Notes: a model not told the origin generated them from the letters alone. A DNA stretch of 44,004 nucleotides from Archaeoglobi archaeon (GCA_029259335.1 JAPDIY010000055.1:1-44004), one strand, 5' to 3'; positions 25,465-33,239 are shown, numbered from the stretch's first letter. A program made the numbers and translations.

Positions 25465-26324
25465 GTGTGTTTAATATCCAACCTCCTTTATTCTAACCCT
25501 CAACAAAATTCTTAGAGTATAACATAAAACCCTCAAAAGAATCCTCGTTATTGTTGTTTCTCTCAAAAAGCAAGGAATTCTATCACCGAACCAGTTCGTT
25601 AAAGCCCCGAAGAAACCCTCGCAGATTCCTCTACGTCTGTACTTCTCTCTATCAAAGACTCTATCTCTTATTCTGGCTCCATAACCTCCTGCTTTAATCT
25701 TTCTGGGCTTTATAACAGGTAGATACCCTCTATCAACAACCCTGTTCAGAAAGAATCTGGAGTCGTACTCTCAATCTGTAAAAATACCCTCCACCTTCTG
25801 GAACTTCAAGAAATCCATCAATTCTAACCTCAAGTGGAAATAGAGTTCCGTTATAGCGGGTTATTGCATGGATCTTTATTCCTTCCCTTTTTTATTTGTG
25901 AATATCGTTGAATCGACGAAGCTTTCTAAGTATTCAAGCTTTTGAAGCTCCTTTAGTATTTCGTTGGTTATTTCCTCTATGTAGGGAGATAGTTTCTTCT
26001 CCCAGAAGTGTAGAACCGTGTGGTCGATCCTTATCCCAAGTATTTGCTTAACCCTAACCTCCGCAGCTCTTAAAGACAACTTCTCAAACTCCTTTATGAT
26101 TAGAGCTTTAATTATCTTTTTTATATCGTACTTTCTTGGTTTTGGAATATTCATTGATTCTATGTCTATGCTGATGGAGTCAAAGATCGTTAGGATGAGT
26201 TCTATGTCGTAATTTCTCGTATCCCACCTCTTGAGCATGTAGTTTCATTTGTAATCGTTTTAAATAAGTTTTGCTGATGAATTATATTAATTGAAGTATT
26301 GGGGTTAGGGGATGTTAAACACAC
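25465..26324 (-). mobile_element. IS5-like insertion sequence, decayed
   Basis: This 860-base element is bounded by inverted ends beginning GTGTGTTTAAYATCC (25465-25479 and 26310-26324, 14 of 15 bases equal). It encodes a DDE transposase on the minus strand that is broken. No clear target-site duplication flanks it. It fits the general IS4/IS5 group by the DDE region; I do not assign a named element. It lies between the PHP gene and a membrane protein gene. Confidence 0.75.
25471..26238 (-). pseudogene. IS5-like transposase, frameshifted and with an internal stop
   Basis: The 5' part is open from ATG 26238 for 120 codons (RKYDIKKIIKALIIKEFEKL; VDSTIFTNKKGKE with the first catalytic Asp). Reading continues in another frame with GIKIHAITRYNGTLFPLE, then again shifted with FTD, an in-frame TGA at 25771-25773, and EYDSRFFLNRVVDRGYLPVI. 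It ends in KYRRRGICEGFFGALTNW, with the catalytic Glu, up to TAA 25471-25473. The complete order of motifs shows a full ancestor of about 255 residues inactivated by two small frameshifts and one nonsense change. Confidence 0.8.
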
Positions 26325-26328
26325 TCTG

Positions 26329-26343
26329 CATTCACTCACCTCC
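26329..26343 (-). other. Orphan ribosome binding site and start codon cut off by the insertion sequence
   Basis: On the minus strand GGAGGTGAGTGAATG combines an excellent ribosome binding site with an ATG at 26331. Reading on, only two codons precede the IS end, and the frame then stops within the IS after ATC CCC. This looks like the start of the small gene whose body is at 25285-25458. Confidence 0.5.
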
Positions 26344-26363
26344 ATATATCAAATTTTTTAATT

Positions 26364-26936
26364 TTAATATAATTTAAGAGAACCAGCAGCTTTTTGCATC
26401 TGTTTTTTGACCATCGAAGCTACAAATTTCTGTATTCCCACAACTCCCAATATTAGAAGCGTTCCAGCAACTACTTCCACTGCAAGCCAGTAAATCCAGA
26501 TGTTATGGTTTGCCATAAAGCTTGCAAGGTCTGCGAACGCAACTGAGAAGTACATGAATGCGTAACTGTTGAAAAGCCATGGCAACTTCTGCGTCAGAAG
26601 AACTATTAGAAAAACAAAGATCGCAACGTAGATCATTACGGGGATCAGCTTTGTCATGTTACCGAATGAAGCAAAAGAGTACGCTGTTGAGCTTACAAAA
26701 AGCATGCACAGGAAGAAGTTGGTGATGCCGAATGCACCACCTATTATGATGTTTTTGATCTCTTTAACGTTTTCATGCACTATAAAAAACATGATCATCG
26801 CTACAAACGCTGGCCAGGTTGCCAAATGCATTGCTTCTAATGCGAAGATCGCTATCAGAACCTCCAAAACTAACAGAACACCAAAAACAACCCGAGCACT
26901 TAACGGAAGCCCGGGCGCAGCTTTCTGTTCTGCCAT
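26364..26936 (-). CDS. Membrane protein with about six helices, function unknown
   Basis: The 190-residue protein is nearly all membrane helices (starting near residues 14, 38, 64, 95, 123 and 145) with a short basic tail (VKKQMQKAAGSLKLY). The segment TWPAFVAMIMFFIVHENVKE followed by a Gly/Phe-rich helix resembles DUF1097 proteins such as E. coli YcdZ, but I cannot confirm that by eye. ATG 26936 is preceded by GGAGGTGGTGA; the GTG codons upstream lie within that ribosome binding site. It starts 36 bases after the acyl-CoA ligase stop on the same strand, so it may transport an acid or related compound that the ligase then activates. Confidence 0.7.
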   Translation of the reverse strand: MAEQKAAPGLPLSARVVFGVLLVLEVLIAIFALEAMHLATWPAFVAMIMFFIVHENVKEIKNIIIGGAFGITNFFLCMLFVSSTAYSFASFGNMTKLIPVMIYVAIFVFLIVLLTQKLPWLFNSYAFMYFSVAFADLASFMANHNIWIYWLAVEVVAGTLLILGVVGIQKFVASMVKKQMQKAAGSLKLY

Positions 26937-26972
26937 TTTCACCACCTCCTATTTTTTAAATTTAAAAAATTA

Positions 26973-28757
26973 TTATTTCTTCAAGCCAAGCTTCCTCATC
27001 TCCTCCTCACGCAGCACTCTGCGCAGATATTTACCTGCAGCAGACTTTGGTAGCTCGTTCCTAAACTCAACAGATCTTGGATATTTGTAAGCCGCAAGTC
27101 TTTCCTTGCACCAGTTTATGATATCCTGCTCGGTAACCTTTCCTCTGTATTCTGGTCTGAGAACCACGAGAGCTTTTATAGTTTCTCCACCTGCGGAAAT
27201 ATCAGGAAGTCCTATCACACAGACTTCTTGAACAGCTGGATGCTCGTAGATGACATCTTCAACCTCTCTTGGATAAACGCTGTGACCTTTGTATTTTATT
27301 ATATCCTTGAGTCTGTCAACAATGTAGAAGTAACCCTCTTCATCCATCTTTGCAATGTCCCCCGTGCGCAGCCACTTCATGCCGTCAGCGTAGAAAAAGA
27401 CTTCTTCGGTCTCTCTTGGACGATTCCAGTATCCTTTCATCACTTGCGGTCCGCTGATTACTAATTCTCCCTCCTTGCTAGGCGGTAAAAACTCAAGTGT
27501 CTCTGGATCAATCACCGCAGCGTACGTGTTTGGAATTGGTTGCCCTATAGAGCCAACCTTTCTTTTTCTCAGCGGAGGTGGCAAACCATGCGTGTGTGTT
27601 ACTGGCGAAGCTTCGCTCAAACCGTAGCCCTCGCAGAGAAGTACAAGGTTGTTTGTTAACTCATCCCATTTGTGCACGATTTCTGGCGGAATTGGACCGG
27701 CTCCATTGTTTACATAAAGCAAGGAAGATATATCGTATTTCTTAAACAGATCTGGGAAGTTATTTACATATGCTATGAATATTGCTGGAGCACCCATGAA
27801 TGTTGTAATTCTATACTGCTGAATTGCTTCGAAGATCTTATCCGGCTCAAATTTCGAAAATACAACTATAATTTCGCCATTTACAAGTCCAGCGTTTAAA
27901 TCCACTGTCTGGCCATAGATATGATACCAAGGCAGAATTGCAACTCTTGATCCATGTTTATTCTCGTAGTATTCTCTCAGAGTCTTGTATTCTCTTCCAT
28001 CCAAGTCGAGGATCAAGTAATCTCCTTCTTCTTGAAGTACTCTACTAGAGCACATCCAGTTTACTATTATGTCTGTGTAAGGTTTTAGCTCGAAACAGTT
28101 GGCAACGACGTTCTTGTGAGTGAGCATTGCACCCTTTGGCAGTCCAGTAGTCCCGCCTGTATACTGAAGAACTGCAATGTCTTCATCTACATTCCATTTA
28201 ATTTTCGGAGGAGCGGGATTTACAGCAAACATGTCCATGAAATCTATAAATTCACCCTCAACCTTCGCTTGTCCGCCAGTGATGTTTGCCACAATTACTT
28301 TCTCAACCTTTGTATTCTTTCTAACCTGCTGGAAATTGGGGTATAGTTGCTCAACTGTTACAAGAACCTTGGAATTGCTGTCATTCAACTGGTACTCTAC
28401 CTCTCTTGGAGAGAAAAGCGGCGAAAGAGCCGTAACAGTTGCTCCGGCTTTCATGGCACCATAGTAGGCTATAGCAAATTGCGGACAATTTGGGGCATAT
28501 ATTGCAACGACATCCCCTTTCTTTACACCCATTTTTGAGAGAGAGGTAGCAAATCTATCTGTAAATTCCTTTAATTGAGCATAGGTAAACTTAGCTCCGT
28601 AAAAGATCAATGCTGTTCTATTGCCGTATCTCATGCATGCCTCGTCAACAACCTCATGTAGCGGTTTGTCTGGAATGTACACATCTGCCGGTAGATCCTT
28701 CGACCACTCTTTTTTAAGCCAGAATCTATTTTTTATGGAGTTCGGTACTTCTACCAT
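26973..28757 (-). CDS. Medium/long-chain acyl-CoA ligase (AMP-forming), first paralogue
   Basis: The 594-residue enzyme activates a carboxylic acid with ATP and CoA. YTGGTTGLPKG (199-209) is the phosphate-binding loop; ILPWYHIYGQ, EGYGLSEASP, WLRTGDIAKMDEEGYFYIVD and IIKYKGHSVYPREVED are later motifs, and KSAAGKYLRR near the end carries the catalytic Lys. An insert of about 40 residues (232-272) separates the first motif from LPWYHIYG. ATG 28757 follows GGTGGTAAA and matches the paralogue at 39414 (MVEVP); an ATG at 28940 would add 61 residues without similarity. The two ligases share about 70% identity by eye. It probably forms an operon with the membrane protein gene after it. The chain length of the substrate is unknown. 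Confidence 0.92.
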   Translation of the reverse strand: MVEVPNSIKNRFWLKKEWSKDLPADVYIPDKPLHEVVDEACMRYGNRTALIFYGAKFTYAQLKEFTDRFATSLSKMGVKKGDVVAIYAPNCPQFAIAYYGAMKAGATVTALSPLFSPREVEYQLNDSNSKVLVTVEQLYPNFQQVRKNTKVEKVIVANITGGQAKVEGEFIDFMDMFAVNPAPPKIKWNVDEDIAVLQYTGGTTGLPKGAMLTHKNVVANCFELKPYTDIIVNWMCSSRVLQEEGDYLILDLDGREYKTLREYYENKHGSRVAILPWYHIYGQTVDLNAGLVNGEIIVVFSKFEPDKIFEAIQQYRITTFMGAPAIFIAYVNNFPDLFKKYDISSLLYVNNGAGPIPPEIVHKWDELTNNLVLLCEGYGLSEASPVTHTHGLPPPLRKRKVGSIGQPIPNTYAAVIDPETLEFLPPSKEGELVISGPQVMKGYWNRPRETEEVFFYADGMKWLRTGDIAKMDEEGYFYIVDRLKDIIKYKGHSVYPREVEDVIYEHPAVQEVCVIGLPDISAGGETIKALVVLRPEYRGKVTEQDIINWCKERLAAYKYPRSVEFRNELPKSAAGKYLRRVLREEEMRKLGLKK

Positions 28758-28784
28758 TTTACCACCATTTTTACTGTGCGAATA

Positions 28785-28796
28785 GCTTTTATTTAA
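28785..28796 (-). promoter_or_regulatory. TATA-like element for the first acyl-CoA ligase
   Basis: TTTAAATAAAAG on the minus strand lies about 33 bases before the ATG at 28757, leaving room for a short leader with the GGTGGT site. Upstream, AGTTT-N6-AAACT (28849-28864) is an inverted repeat that might be an operator. Confidence 0.5.
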
Positions 28797-29075
28797 ACTT
28801 TTCTCTTTTGTGCAATTTTTATGTTGTTGAGTTCCAATAATGCGAAAAAGTTTTTTATGAAACTGAAAAACCATTAAGATCAGCAAACTCGAAAGCCCTC
28901 TTGACCTGGAAAAGGAGCGGGTGGATGTGGATGAGATCACCCTTCCTAAACATGAGCATAGAGAGACTTTGTTTAAGTTAAAATCTACGTCGGCGTTTCA
29001 AAAGAAAGTGGTTGCAGCTTTTATAATTATGGTTCTGAGCAAAACTATTTATACCAAAAATAACAGACCAGCTGC

Positions 29076-29600
29076 ATGGGCAGAAAGCGAATCTACGAAG
29101 TTGTAAAGCATTTACCAGCAGAAGAGCTCGATAAAAGGATCAAAAAGCTCGAAAAAGATACAAGAGTTCTTAAAAGACTGTACTTCATAAGATATCTCTA
29201 CAGAGGAATGAGCGTTGAGGAAGCTGCCGACCTAGTAGGAGTTACCAAAGCTACGGGCTATGCATGGCTTAAGAGATGGAATTCCAAAGGTTATGAAGGC
29301 TTAATTCCGGAGTTTGGTGGAGGAAGACCTTCTAGACTTACAAAGGATCAGAAGGAAGAACTCAGAGAAATGCTCAAGAAAAAGGATTCGTGGACAACGA
29401 AAGAAGTTCAGGAACTCATTGAAGAGGAGTTTGGAGTTAGCTATTCTTCGTGGCAGGTCAGGAGAATTCTCAGATCTTTCGGAATGAAATATGCTAAACC
29501 CTACCAGAAAGATTACAGAAGGCCTGAAAATGCTGAAGAGACTTTAAAACGCACGTCACTTCGTGACGGCGAACACAACAATGTTTCTAACTGGGACTAA
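29076..29600 (+). mobile_element. IS630-like transposase, N-terminal part only
   Basis: The 174-codon frame from ATG 29076 encodes a helix-turn-helix DNA-binding region of IS630-type transposases. GMSVEEAADLVGVTKATGYA is the first helix-turn-helix, GYEGLIPEFGGGRPSRLT the linker, and VSYSSWQVRRILRSFGMKYA the second. Similarity ends near KDYRRPENAEETLKR (about 29550); the last codons run into another sequence. The catalytic DDE half is absent, so the element is dead or depends on a second frame lost here. A TATA-like ATTTATACC lies about 25 bases before the ATG. It replaces the middle of an RND transporter gene. Inverted ends could not be identified. Confidence 0.75.
29554..29568 (+). repeat. 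Short perfect hairpin at the transposase/transporter junction
   Basis: CGTCAC-TTC-GTGACG forms 6-base arms with a 3-base loop. It lies exactly where transposase similarity ends and just before the transporter fragment starts, so it may be the end of a mobile element or a scar of the rearrangement. Confidence 0.45.
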
Positions 29601-29959
29601 ACAGACGATGATGTCCATAGCATTAAACTCAATAACCCTCGGTTTGGGTATAGACTTCTCAATACATGTGCTTGAAAGATATTTCGAGGAGTGTGAGAGG
29701 TTTACACCTGTTGAAGCTGTGAGAAGAACAATTGAGAGAACTGGAAAAGCTATAACAACCTCGGCCCTTACCATGGCTGGTGGTTTTGGATCCCTAATGT
29801 TCTCATCATTCCCAATTGTACAAAATTTTGGCTTTATAGCCTTAGTTGCAATCATATTCAGCCTGATTGCTGCATTGACAGTTGTTCCAGCTTTTCTGAT
29901 GCTCACAGAAGGTCTCGATGTCAGAATTTCAGGAGCCACTAAACCATCCCACGCATGAT

Positions 29960-29971
29960 ACTCATGTGAGT
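29960..29971 (+). promoter_or_regulatory. Inverted repeat before the Roadblock-operon promoter
   Basis: ACTCA-TG-TGAGT lies 11 bases before the TATA-like element at 29982. The place, directly upstream of a core promoter, suits a regulator site, but the repeat is short. Confidence 0.35.
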
Positions 29972-29981
29972 TATGAAAAAA

Positions 29982-29990
29982 TTTAATATA
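29982..29990 (+). promoter_or_regulatory. TATA-like element of the four-gene operon
   Basis: TTTAATATA centres about 26 bases before the ATG at 30012, as for a leaderless transcript. It lies after the earlier in-frame ATG at 29973, so it rules against that start. Confidence 0.55.
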
Positions 29991-30011
29991 TGCCGTGTCA
30001 CATTTTCCATA

Positions 30012-30317
30012 ATGTTGAAAAAAATTTATTCAGTTATAGGTCACGGTGCTTGTATAATAAAGGATGGGCAGATTTCAGAAGTTTATCTTCTAAGCGATGA
30101 TGAGATTAATCTAATTTCACAATTCTGCCCACTCACCCTCTCGCTACCTGACAACTTTAAACTGGGTATATTCGAACACGAAAAAGGAAAGGTCGTGCTT
30201 TTCAGATATGGAGACGGGTTTATAGGCTTCCCCACGAAAAAGGAAAATGTGATGGAATTGATTAAAGACATTGAGGTGAAACTGAATGATCAAATTTTAT
30301 CTTCTCAAAATGGGTGA
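30012..30317 (+). CDS. Small protein of unknown function, first gene of a four-gene operon
   Basis: The 101 residues have no signal or membrane helix. The pattern of strands and helices (GHGACIIKDGQISEVYLL, then a helix, then KLGIFEHEKGKVVLFRYGDG and a C-terminal helix) would suit a Roadblock/LC7 or profilin-like fold, but there is no diagnostic motif. I chose ATG 30012 because the TATA element lies 26 bases before it; ATG 29973 would precede the likely transcript start. It overlaps the next gene by 32 bases. From the neighbours it may be a soluble partner of the Roadblock-like protein two genes on. Confidence 0.65.
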   Translation: MLKKIYSVIGHGACIIKDGQISEVYLLSDDEINLISQFCPLTLSLPDNFKLGIFEHEKGKVVLFRYGDGFIGFPTKKENVMELIKDIEVKLNDQILSSQNG

Positions 30318-30618
30318 TAAGATTCAGGAGCACGGAGATAGAGCTGAGAACTACAAAAAATTGCTCCTCAAACTTGATGAAATGAACTTAAAGAAGGCAA
30401 TAATCCTCCTCCAAGAAGATGCCATTTACTTCGAAAAAGATGGTATTTCAGTTATTGTTTGTGTGAGCAGAGAAAATATAGGCGCTGCAAAGATATTCTC
30501 GAAGAAGATAATGAAGAAATCGAAGAAGGTAGACTTCAGCTCGCTTGAAGAAGCATTTAAGTTTGCCGAAGAGCTTGACAAGATGAATTTGAACGGTATT
30601 GCAAAATTTTTAAGGTGA
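30286..30618 (+). CDS. Small protein of unknown function, second gene of the operon
   Basis: The 110-residue protein is charged, with an N-terminal helix (DRAENYKKLLLKLDEMNLKK), a pair of strands (AIILLQEDAIYFEKDGISVI) and helices rich in Lys and Glu. It has no membrane segment and no enzyme motif that I can see. GAGGTGA lies 6 bases before ATG 30286, which decides this start although it overlaps the previous gene by 32 bases; ATG 30310 lacks such a site. The next gene begins 4 bases after its stop. A divergent Roadblock-type fold is possible but unproven. Confidence 0.65.
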   Translation: MIKFYLLKMGDKIQEHGDRAENYKKLLLKLDEMNLKKAIILLQEDAIYFEKDGISVIVCVSRENIGAAKIFSKKIMKKSKKVDFSSLEEAFKFAEELDKMNLNGIAKFLR

Positions 30619-30622
30619 GACA

Positions 30623-31132
30623 ATGCTGTACGAAATTCTGGCAGTTGTCTGCGGTGGAGTTGTAGGATTCGCAGCAACATGGAAATTTGTCTCTACAGGG
30701 CTTAAAGAGGAGAAGAAAAAAGAGGAAGAAATCAGAAAGGCAAAGATTTCATCAATTTCGACAGCTGTCGAGAGAAAGGTTGCCGAAAGCAGAATGGCAA
30801 AACCTCCCTCAGACCTCAGCGAATTTGTAAACTACCTCAGCGATAAGTACATACTCGGAGAGATAACAATTCTAACCCCCGAAGGTCTGCCCGTTGTTTC
30901 AAACAGTTCAACTGCTGAGGAGGATGCTGCAATAGCTCCTGAGATACTGAGGGTTGCCAGAAGGCTCTTAAATTCTAACAGAATCGTTCTTTCTGGAGAA
31001 GATAGCAGAATACTCGTCATGCAGGCAAATCCGGATGTCATACTCCACGCGAAAATTGCGAGGGATATATCCAAGAAGGAGATGGACAGAATTCGAGATG
31101 AGATAAATATGGTTATGGAGGGGTTGATATGA
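30623..31132 (+). CDS. Membrane-anchored Roadblock/LC7-like protein
   Basis: The 169 residues start with a membrane helix (about 4-22). A charged coiled coil follows (LKEEKKKEEEIRKAKIS), then a domain with the pattern of Roadblock/LC7: ILTPEGLPVVSNSSTAEEDA, a helix, VLSGEDSRILVMQANPDVIL and a closing helix. Roadblock domains in prokaryotes pair with small GTPases of the MglA type or serve as scaffolds. No GTPase gene is present in this window, so the partner is elsewhere or is one of the neighbours. Its end overlaps the next gene by 4 bases. The fold assignment is by eye. Confidence 0.7.
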   Translation: MLYEILAVVCGGVVGFAATWKFVSTGLKEEKKKEEEIRKAKISSISTAVERKVAESRMAKPPSDLSEFVNYLSDKYILGEITILTPEGLPVVSNSSTAEEDAAIAPEILRVARRLLNSNRIVLSGEDSRILVMQANPDVILHAKIARDISKKEMDRIRDEINMVMEGLI

Positions 31133-31773
31133 TTCCAGCAGTTCTCATCCTTCTGACTCTTGCAACGATGCAGGCTCATCCCGGTGATGTTCTGAATATA
31201 ACCATAACTGATTCCGCAGTTCTGAGCGTGAATGATAGTTGCGTTTATTTCCCGGAAAGCATGGCAAGCACTCTGAACGCTGATGCGGGAACTCATGAGG
31301 TTAAGGTGGGAATCAACTGCTCTGCAGGTGTTAAGGAAATAAAGGCCAATGGAGAGAGTTTGATGCTGATAGATGTTCAAGAAGCTGGCAGCAGTTACAT
31401 TGTGAACTACGCGGCAGAAATGGAGAGACAAAACCTTGCCCTTCAAAAGGAGGTTAAGAATCTAAAGTTACAGCTTGAAAAACTGGGAGAAAAGCTGAAT
31501 GAGCTTAAGACAAGGTACGAAGAGTCCGAAAGGCAGAAGGGATTGCTCGAAGTTGAGAACAACCTGCTCAAAGATCAGATAAAATCACTTGAGGATAAAC
31601 TCAACAGAACCCAAAAAGAGCTTAAAGAGAAGAAAGGAACTTTAAGCGTCCTCCAGACCGAACTGCAGTCGATGAACGAGCAAAGTCAGATATACAGATT
31701 GGCGACGTTCTTCATTCTCTCGCTCTTCGTTGGTTCCTACGCTGCTCTGCTGTACGTCTCAAGGAAAGAATAA
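31129..31773 (+). CDS. Exported coiled-coil protein with C-terminal membrane anchor
   Basis: The 214 residues begin with a signal-like segment (MIPAVLILLTLATMQAHPG). A small beta-rich domain with two cysteines follows (about 20-88; DSCVYFPES, GINCSAGVKE). A long coiled coil (about 100-188; LALQKEVKNLKLQLEKLGEK) leads to a membrane helix (about 192-210) with a short basic cytoplasmic tail (YVSRKE). It would project from the membrane outward. The ATGA overlap with the Roadblock-like gene and the ordered operon suggest one assembly with a cytoplasmic and a surface part. Only 5 bases separate its stop from the convergent flavin reductase gene. I do not recognise a family. Confidence 0.7.
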   Translation: MIPAVLILLTLATMQAHPGDVLNITITDSAVLSVNDSCVYFPESMASTLNADAGTHEVKVGINCSAGVKEIKANGESLMLIDVQEAGSSYIVNYAAEMERQNLALQKEVKNLKLQLEKLGEKLNELKTRYEESERQKGLLEVENNLLKDQIKSLEDKLNRTQKELKEKKGTLSVLQTELQSMNEQSQIYRLATFFILSLFVGSYAALLYVSRKE

Positions 31774-31778
31774 AATTT

Positions 31779-32291
31779 CTAAGGCATAAATTTTTCACTT
31801 GAATTAGTGGTGAAGTTCTTGCCAAAACTTGCGTGCATGATAAATTTGTAGCTAATATCCGGCTTTCCGCCAACAAAAGCATCTCCATGTGTTACAGCGA
31901 GGATCTCTCCTACAAAGAATGTATGATCCCCCGTCTCAGCCTCTTTCACAACCCTGCACTCGATGTTCGCCTGACACTCCTTGACTGACGGAACCTTGAC
32001 CTTTTTAGAGTCAACCAGAGTTAGGCTGAGCTTTTCAATCTTGTTCTCCTTAGCCCCGCTCATAGTCCCGGCAATCCAGACATCCTTCAGCAACTCAATT
32101 GTTGGCACAGCAACAACAAACTCTCCGCATTCCTTAATCAGCCTGTGTGTGTATCTGGTATGGCCGACCGCCACTCCAAGCATTGGTGGTTCGAAGGATA
32201 GGGGCACAACCCAGTCTGCGGTCATTACATTCGGCTTTTCCACTCCAGACACTATCAAATACGTCCTCAAAGGATACAGGTATTCTAACAT
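31779..32291 (-). CDS. Flavin reductase-like FMN-binding protein (flavoredoxin type)
   Basis: The 170-residue protein matches the flavin reductase-like domain. YPLRTYLIVSGVEKPNVMTA and WVVPLSFEPPMLGVAVGHTRYTH cover the FMN-binding strands, and GEFVVAVP, ECQANIECRV and HTFFVGEILAV follow in the usual order. Members bind FMN and pass electrons, for example to hydrogenases or in sulfate reducers (flavoredoxin). The exact partner is not seen. It lies 12 bases after the XRE regulator gene on the same strand, and converges on the four-gene operon. Confidence 0.87.
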   Translation of the reverse strand: MLEYLYPLRTYLIVSGVEKPNVMTADWVVPLSFEPPMLGVAVGHTRYTHRLIKECGEFVVAVPTIELLKDVWIAGTMSGAKENKIEKLSLTLVDSKKVKVPSVKECQANIECRVVKEAETGDHTFFVGEILAVTHGDAFVGGKPDISYKFIMHASFGKNFTTNSSEKFMP

Positions 32292-32303
32292 GCTCTCACC
32301 TCC

Positions 32304-33236
32304 TCAGTTTTCAGAACTTTTTTCCCGGAGAAGAGAGATGAAATCTTTCGGACTGCTCACAGAGTAAAGTTCCTCCCTCAAAACGAAGATGACAGAATCA
32401 ACCCTTCTCTTACAGTCCCTGTCAGTGATGTAGGCTGCTTTTGTTTCGAGAGCCTCCGAAATTTTTCCCAGCAATCTCGCTCTCTTCTCAATCTCTCTGA
32501 CCTGCTTTATACCCGTCAGGATCTGCCTCTCCTCCACCCTCGAAATAGCATCGAACGGTGCCTGCCTAACGGGATAGACAGAAAGGCCGATAATTCGAAG
32601 CTGGTCAAGAATCTCTCCTTCTCTTCCCTCAAAATTCACCTCTTCCTCTTCAATTTCCTGATCCACGAAATTAAGCAGATCAATCTGCTTTATCGCAAAA
32701 GTCCCCAGTATCTCCTCAATTTTCGCAGCTATCGGCAGAGATGTGTCGGTACCCTCTTCGTACTTCTTTATCGTTCTTCTCGAAACTCCAAGAAGCTTTG
32801 CCATCTCACCGATGCTTATTCCGAGCTTCTCTCTCGCCTCCCTTATCTTCTCGCTATCGAGCTTTACGTAGTACCCTCCAGGAGCGGAGTAAACGTAAGG
32901 CGGAATGCCCTCCACAATGAAATCATAAAAAGTAGCAAGATTGATGACTGGTAGGCCATATCGGGTGTAAACAACACCTCTTTCAAGGAAATCGAACTTA
33001 AACCTCTCTCCGATAACCATCGGGCTTGCTTCAAGGATTTTCGTTAACTTCTTCATCTCCTCAGCAGCTTCGGGCTTGAGAGAATCAACATTGTAGAGGA
33101 CTTTCAGAATGAGAATGAGATCATACTTCCTCGCAACGATGTCGAAACATCTGGGCTTAGTCTCAGCTAAGTCTGCAACATTGAAATCCGCTTTGAGCAG
33201 AATTTTAACTACTGATTCAAGCAGCGCTGCGTGCAT
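32304..33236 (-). CDS. Predicted transcriptional regulator with XRE-type helix-turn-helix
   Basis: The 310-residue protein has an N-terminal domain (about 1-125; nuclease-like pattern, LLESVVKILLKADFNVADL), a helix-turn-helix (about 130-180; EMAKLLGVSRRTIKKYEEG) and a C-terminal domain (about 205-305). This plan is that of the archaeal COG1395 regulators, present in most Euryarchaeota, whose targets are, to my knowledge, not defined. The ATG has a TATA element about 27 bases before it. Between them TAGTA-N12-TACTA (33240-33261) could be its own operator. It follows the nucleoside phosphorylase gene after 41 bases. Confidence 0.86.
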   Translation of the reverse strand: MHAALLESVVKILLKADFNVADLAETKPRCFDIVARKYDLILILKVLYNVDSLKPEAAEEMKKLTKILEASPMVIGERFKFDFLERGVVYTRYGLPVINLATFYDFIVEGIPPYVYSAPGGYYVKLDSEKIREAREKLGISIGEMAKLLGVSRRTIKKYEEGTDTSLPIAAKIEEILGTFAIKQIDLLNFVDQEIEEEEVNFEGREGEILDQLRIIGLSVYPVRQAPFDAISRVEERQILTGIKQVREIEKRARLLGKISEALETKAAYITDRDCKRRVDSVIFVLREELYSVSSPKDFISLLREKSSEN

Positions 33237-33239
33237 TTT

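Larger units (their letters stand above)
28879..29958 (+). pseudogene. RND-superfamily (MMPL-type) transporter, broken: fragment, transposase, C-terminal fragment
   Basis: The first piece (28879-29032) reads ISKLESPLDLEKERVDVDEI and goes on through HEHRETLFKLKSTSAFQKKV into the start of a membrane helix, as in the linker before a membrane half of RND proteins. The second piece (29580-29958) reads TGTKQTMMSIALNSITLGLG, then IDFSIHVLERYFEE, TGKAITTSALTMAGGFGSL and FIALVAIIFSLIAAL and ends normally, the last helices of such a transporter. Between them lies a truncated transposase, and about 200 or more residues of outer domain are missing; the first half is also absent. RND proteins of this kind export lipids or hydrophobic compounds. 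The remaining pieces cannot make a working pump. Confidence 0.8.

Noticed and set aside
25459-26334. Target-site duplication for the IS5-like element
   Set aside because: The bases outside the inverted ends (CTCCGG on the left, TCTGCA on the right) do not match, so none is claimed.
26364-26936. Firm assignment of the membrane protein to DUF1097
   Set aside because: The resemblance rests on one segment and hydrophobicity; it needs a profile search before naming.
28758-28940. Extended N-terminus of 61 residues for the first acyl-CoA ligase
   Set aside because: The paralogue begins at the equivalent of 28757, a ribosome binding site lies there, and the extension overlaps promoter sequence and the RND fragment.
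30832-31446. Open frame of 204 codons on the minus strand across the Roadblock operon
   Set aside because: The plus-strand genes have ribosome binding sites, overlaps and domain patterns; the antisense frame has none.
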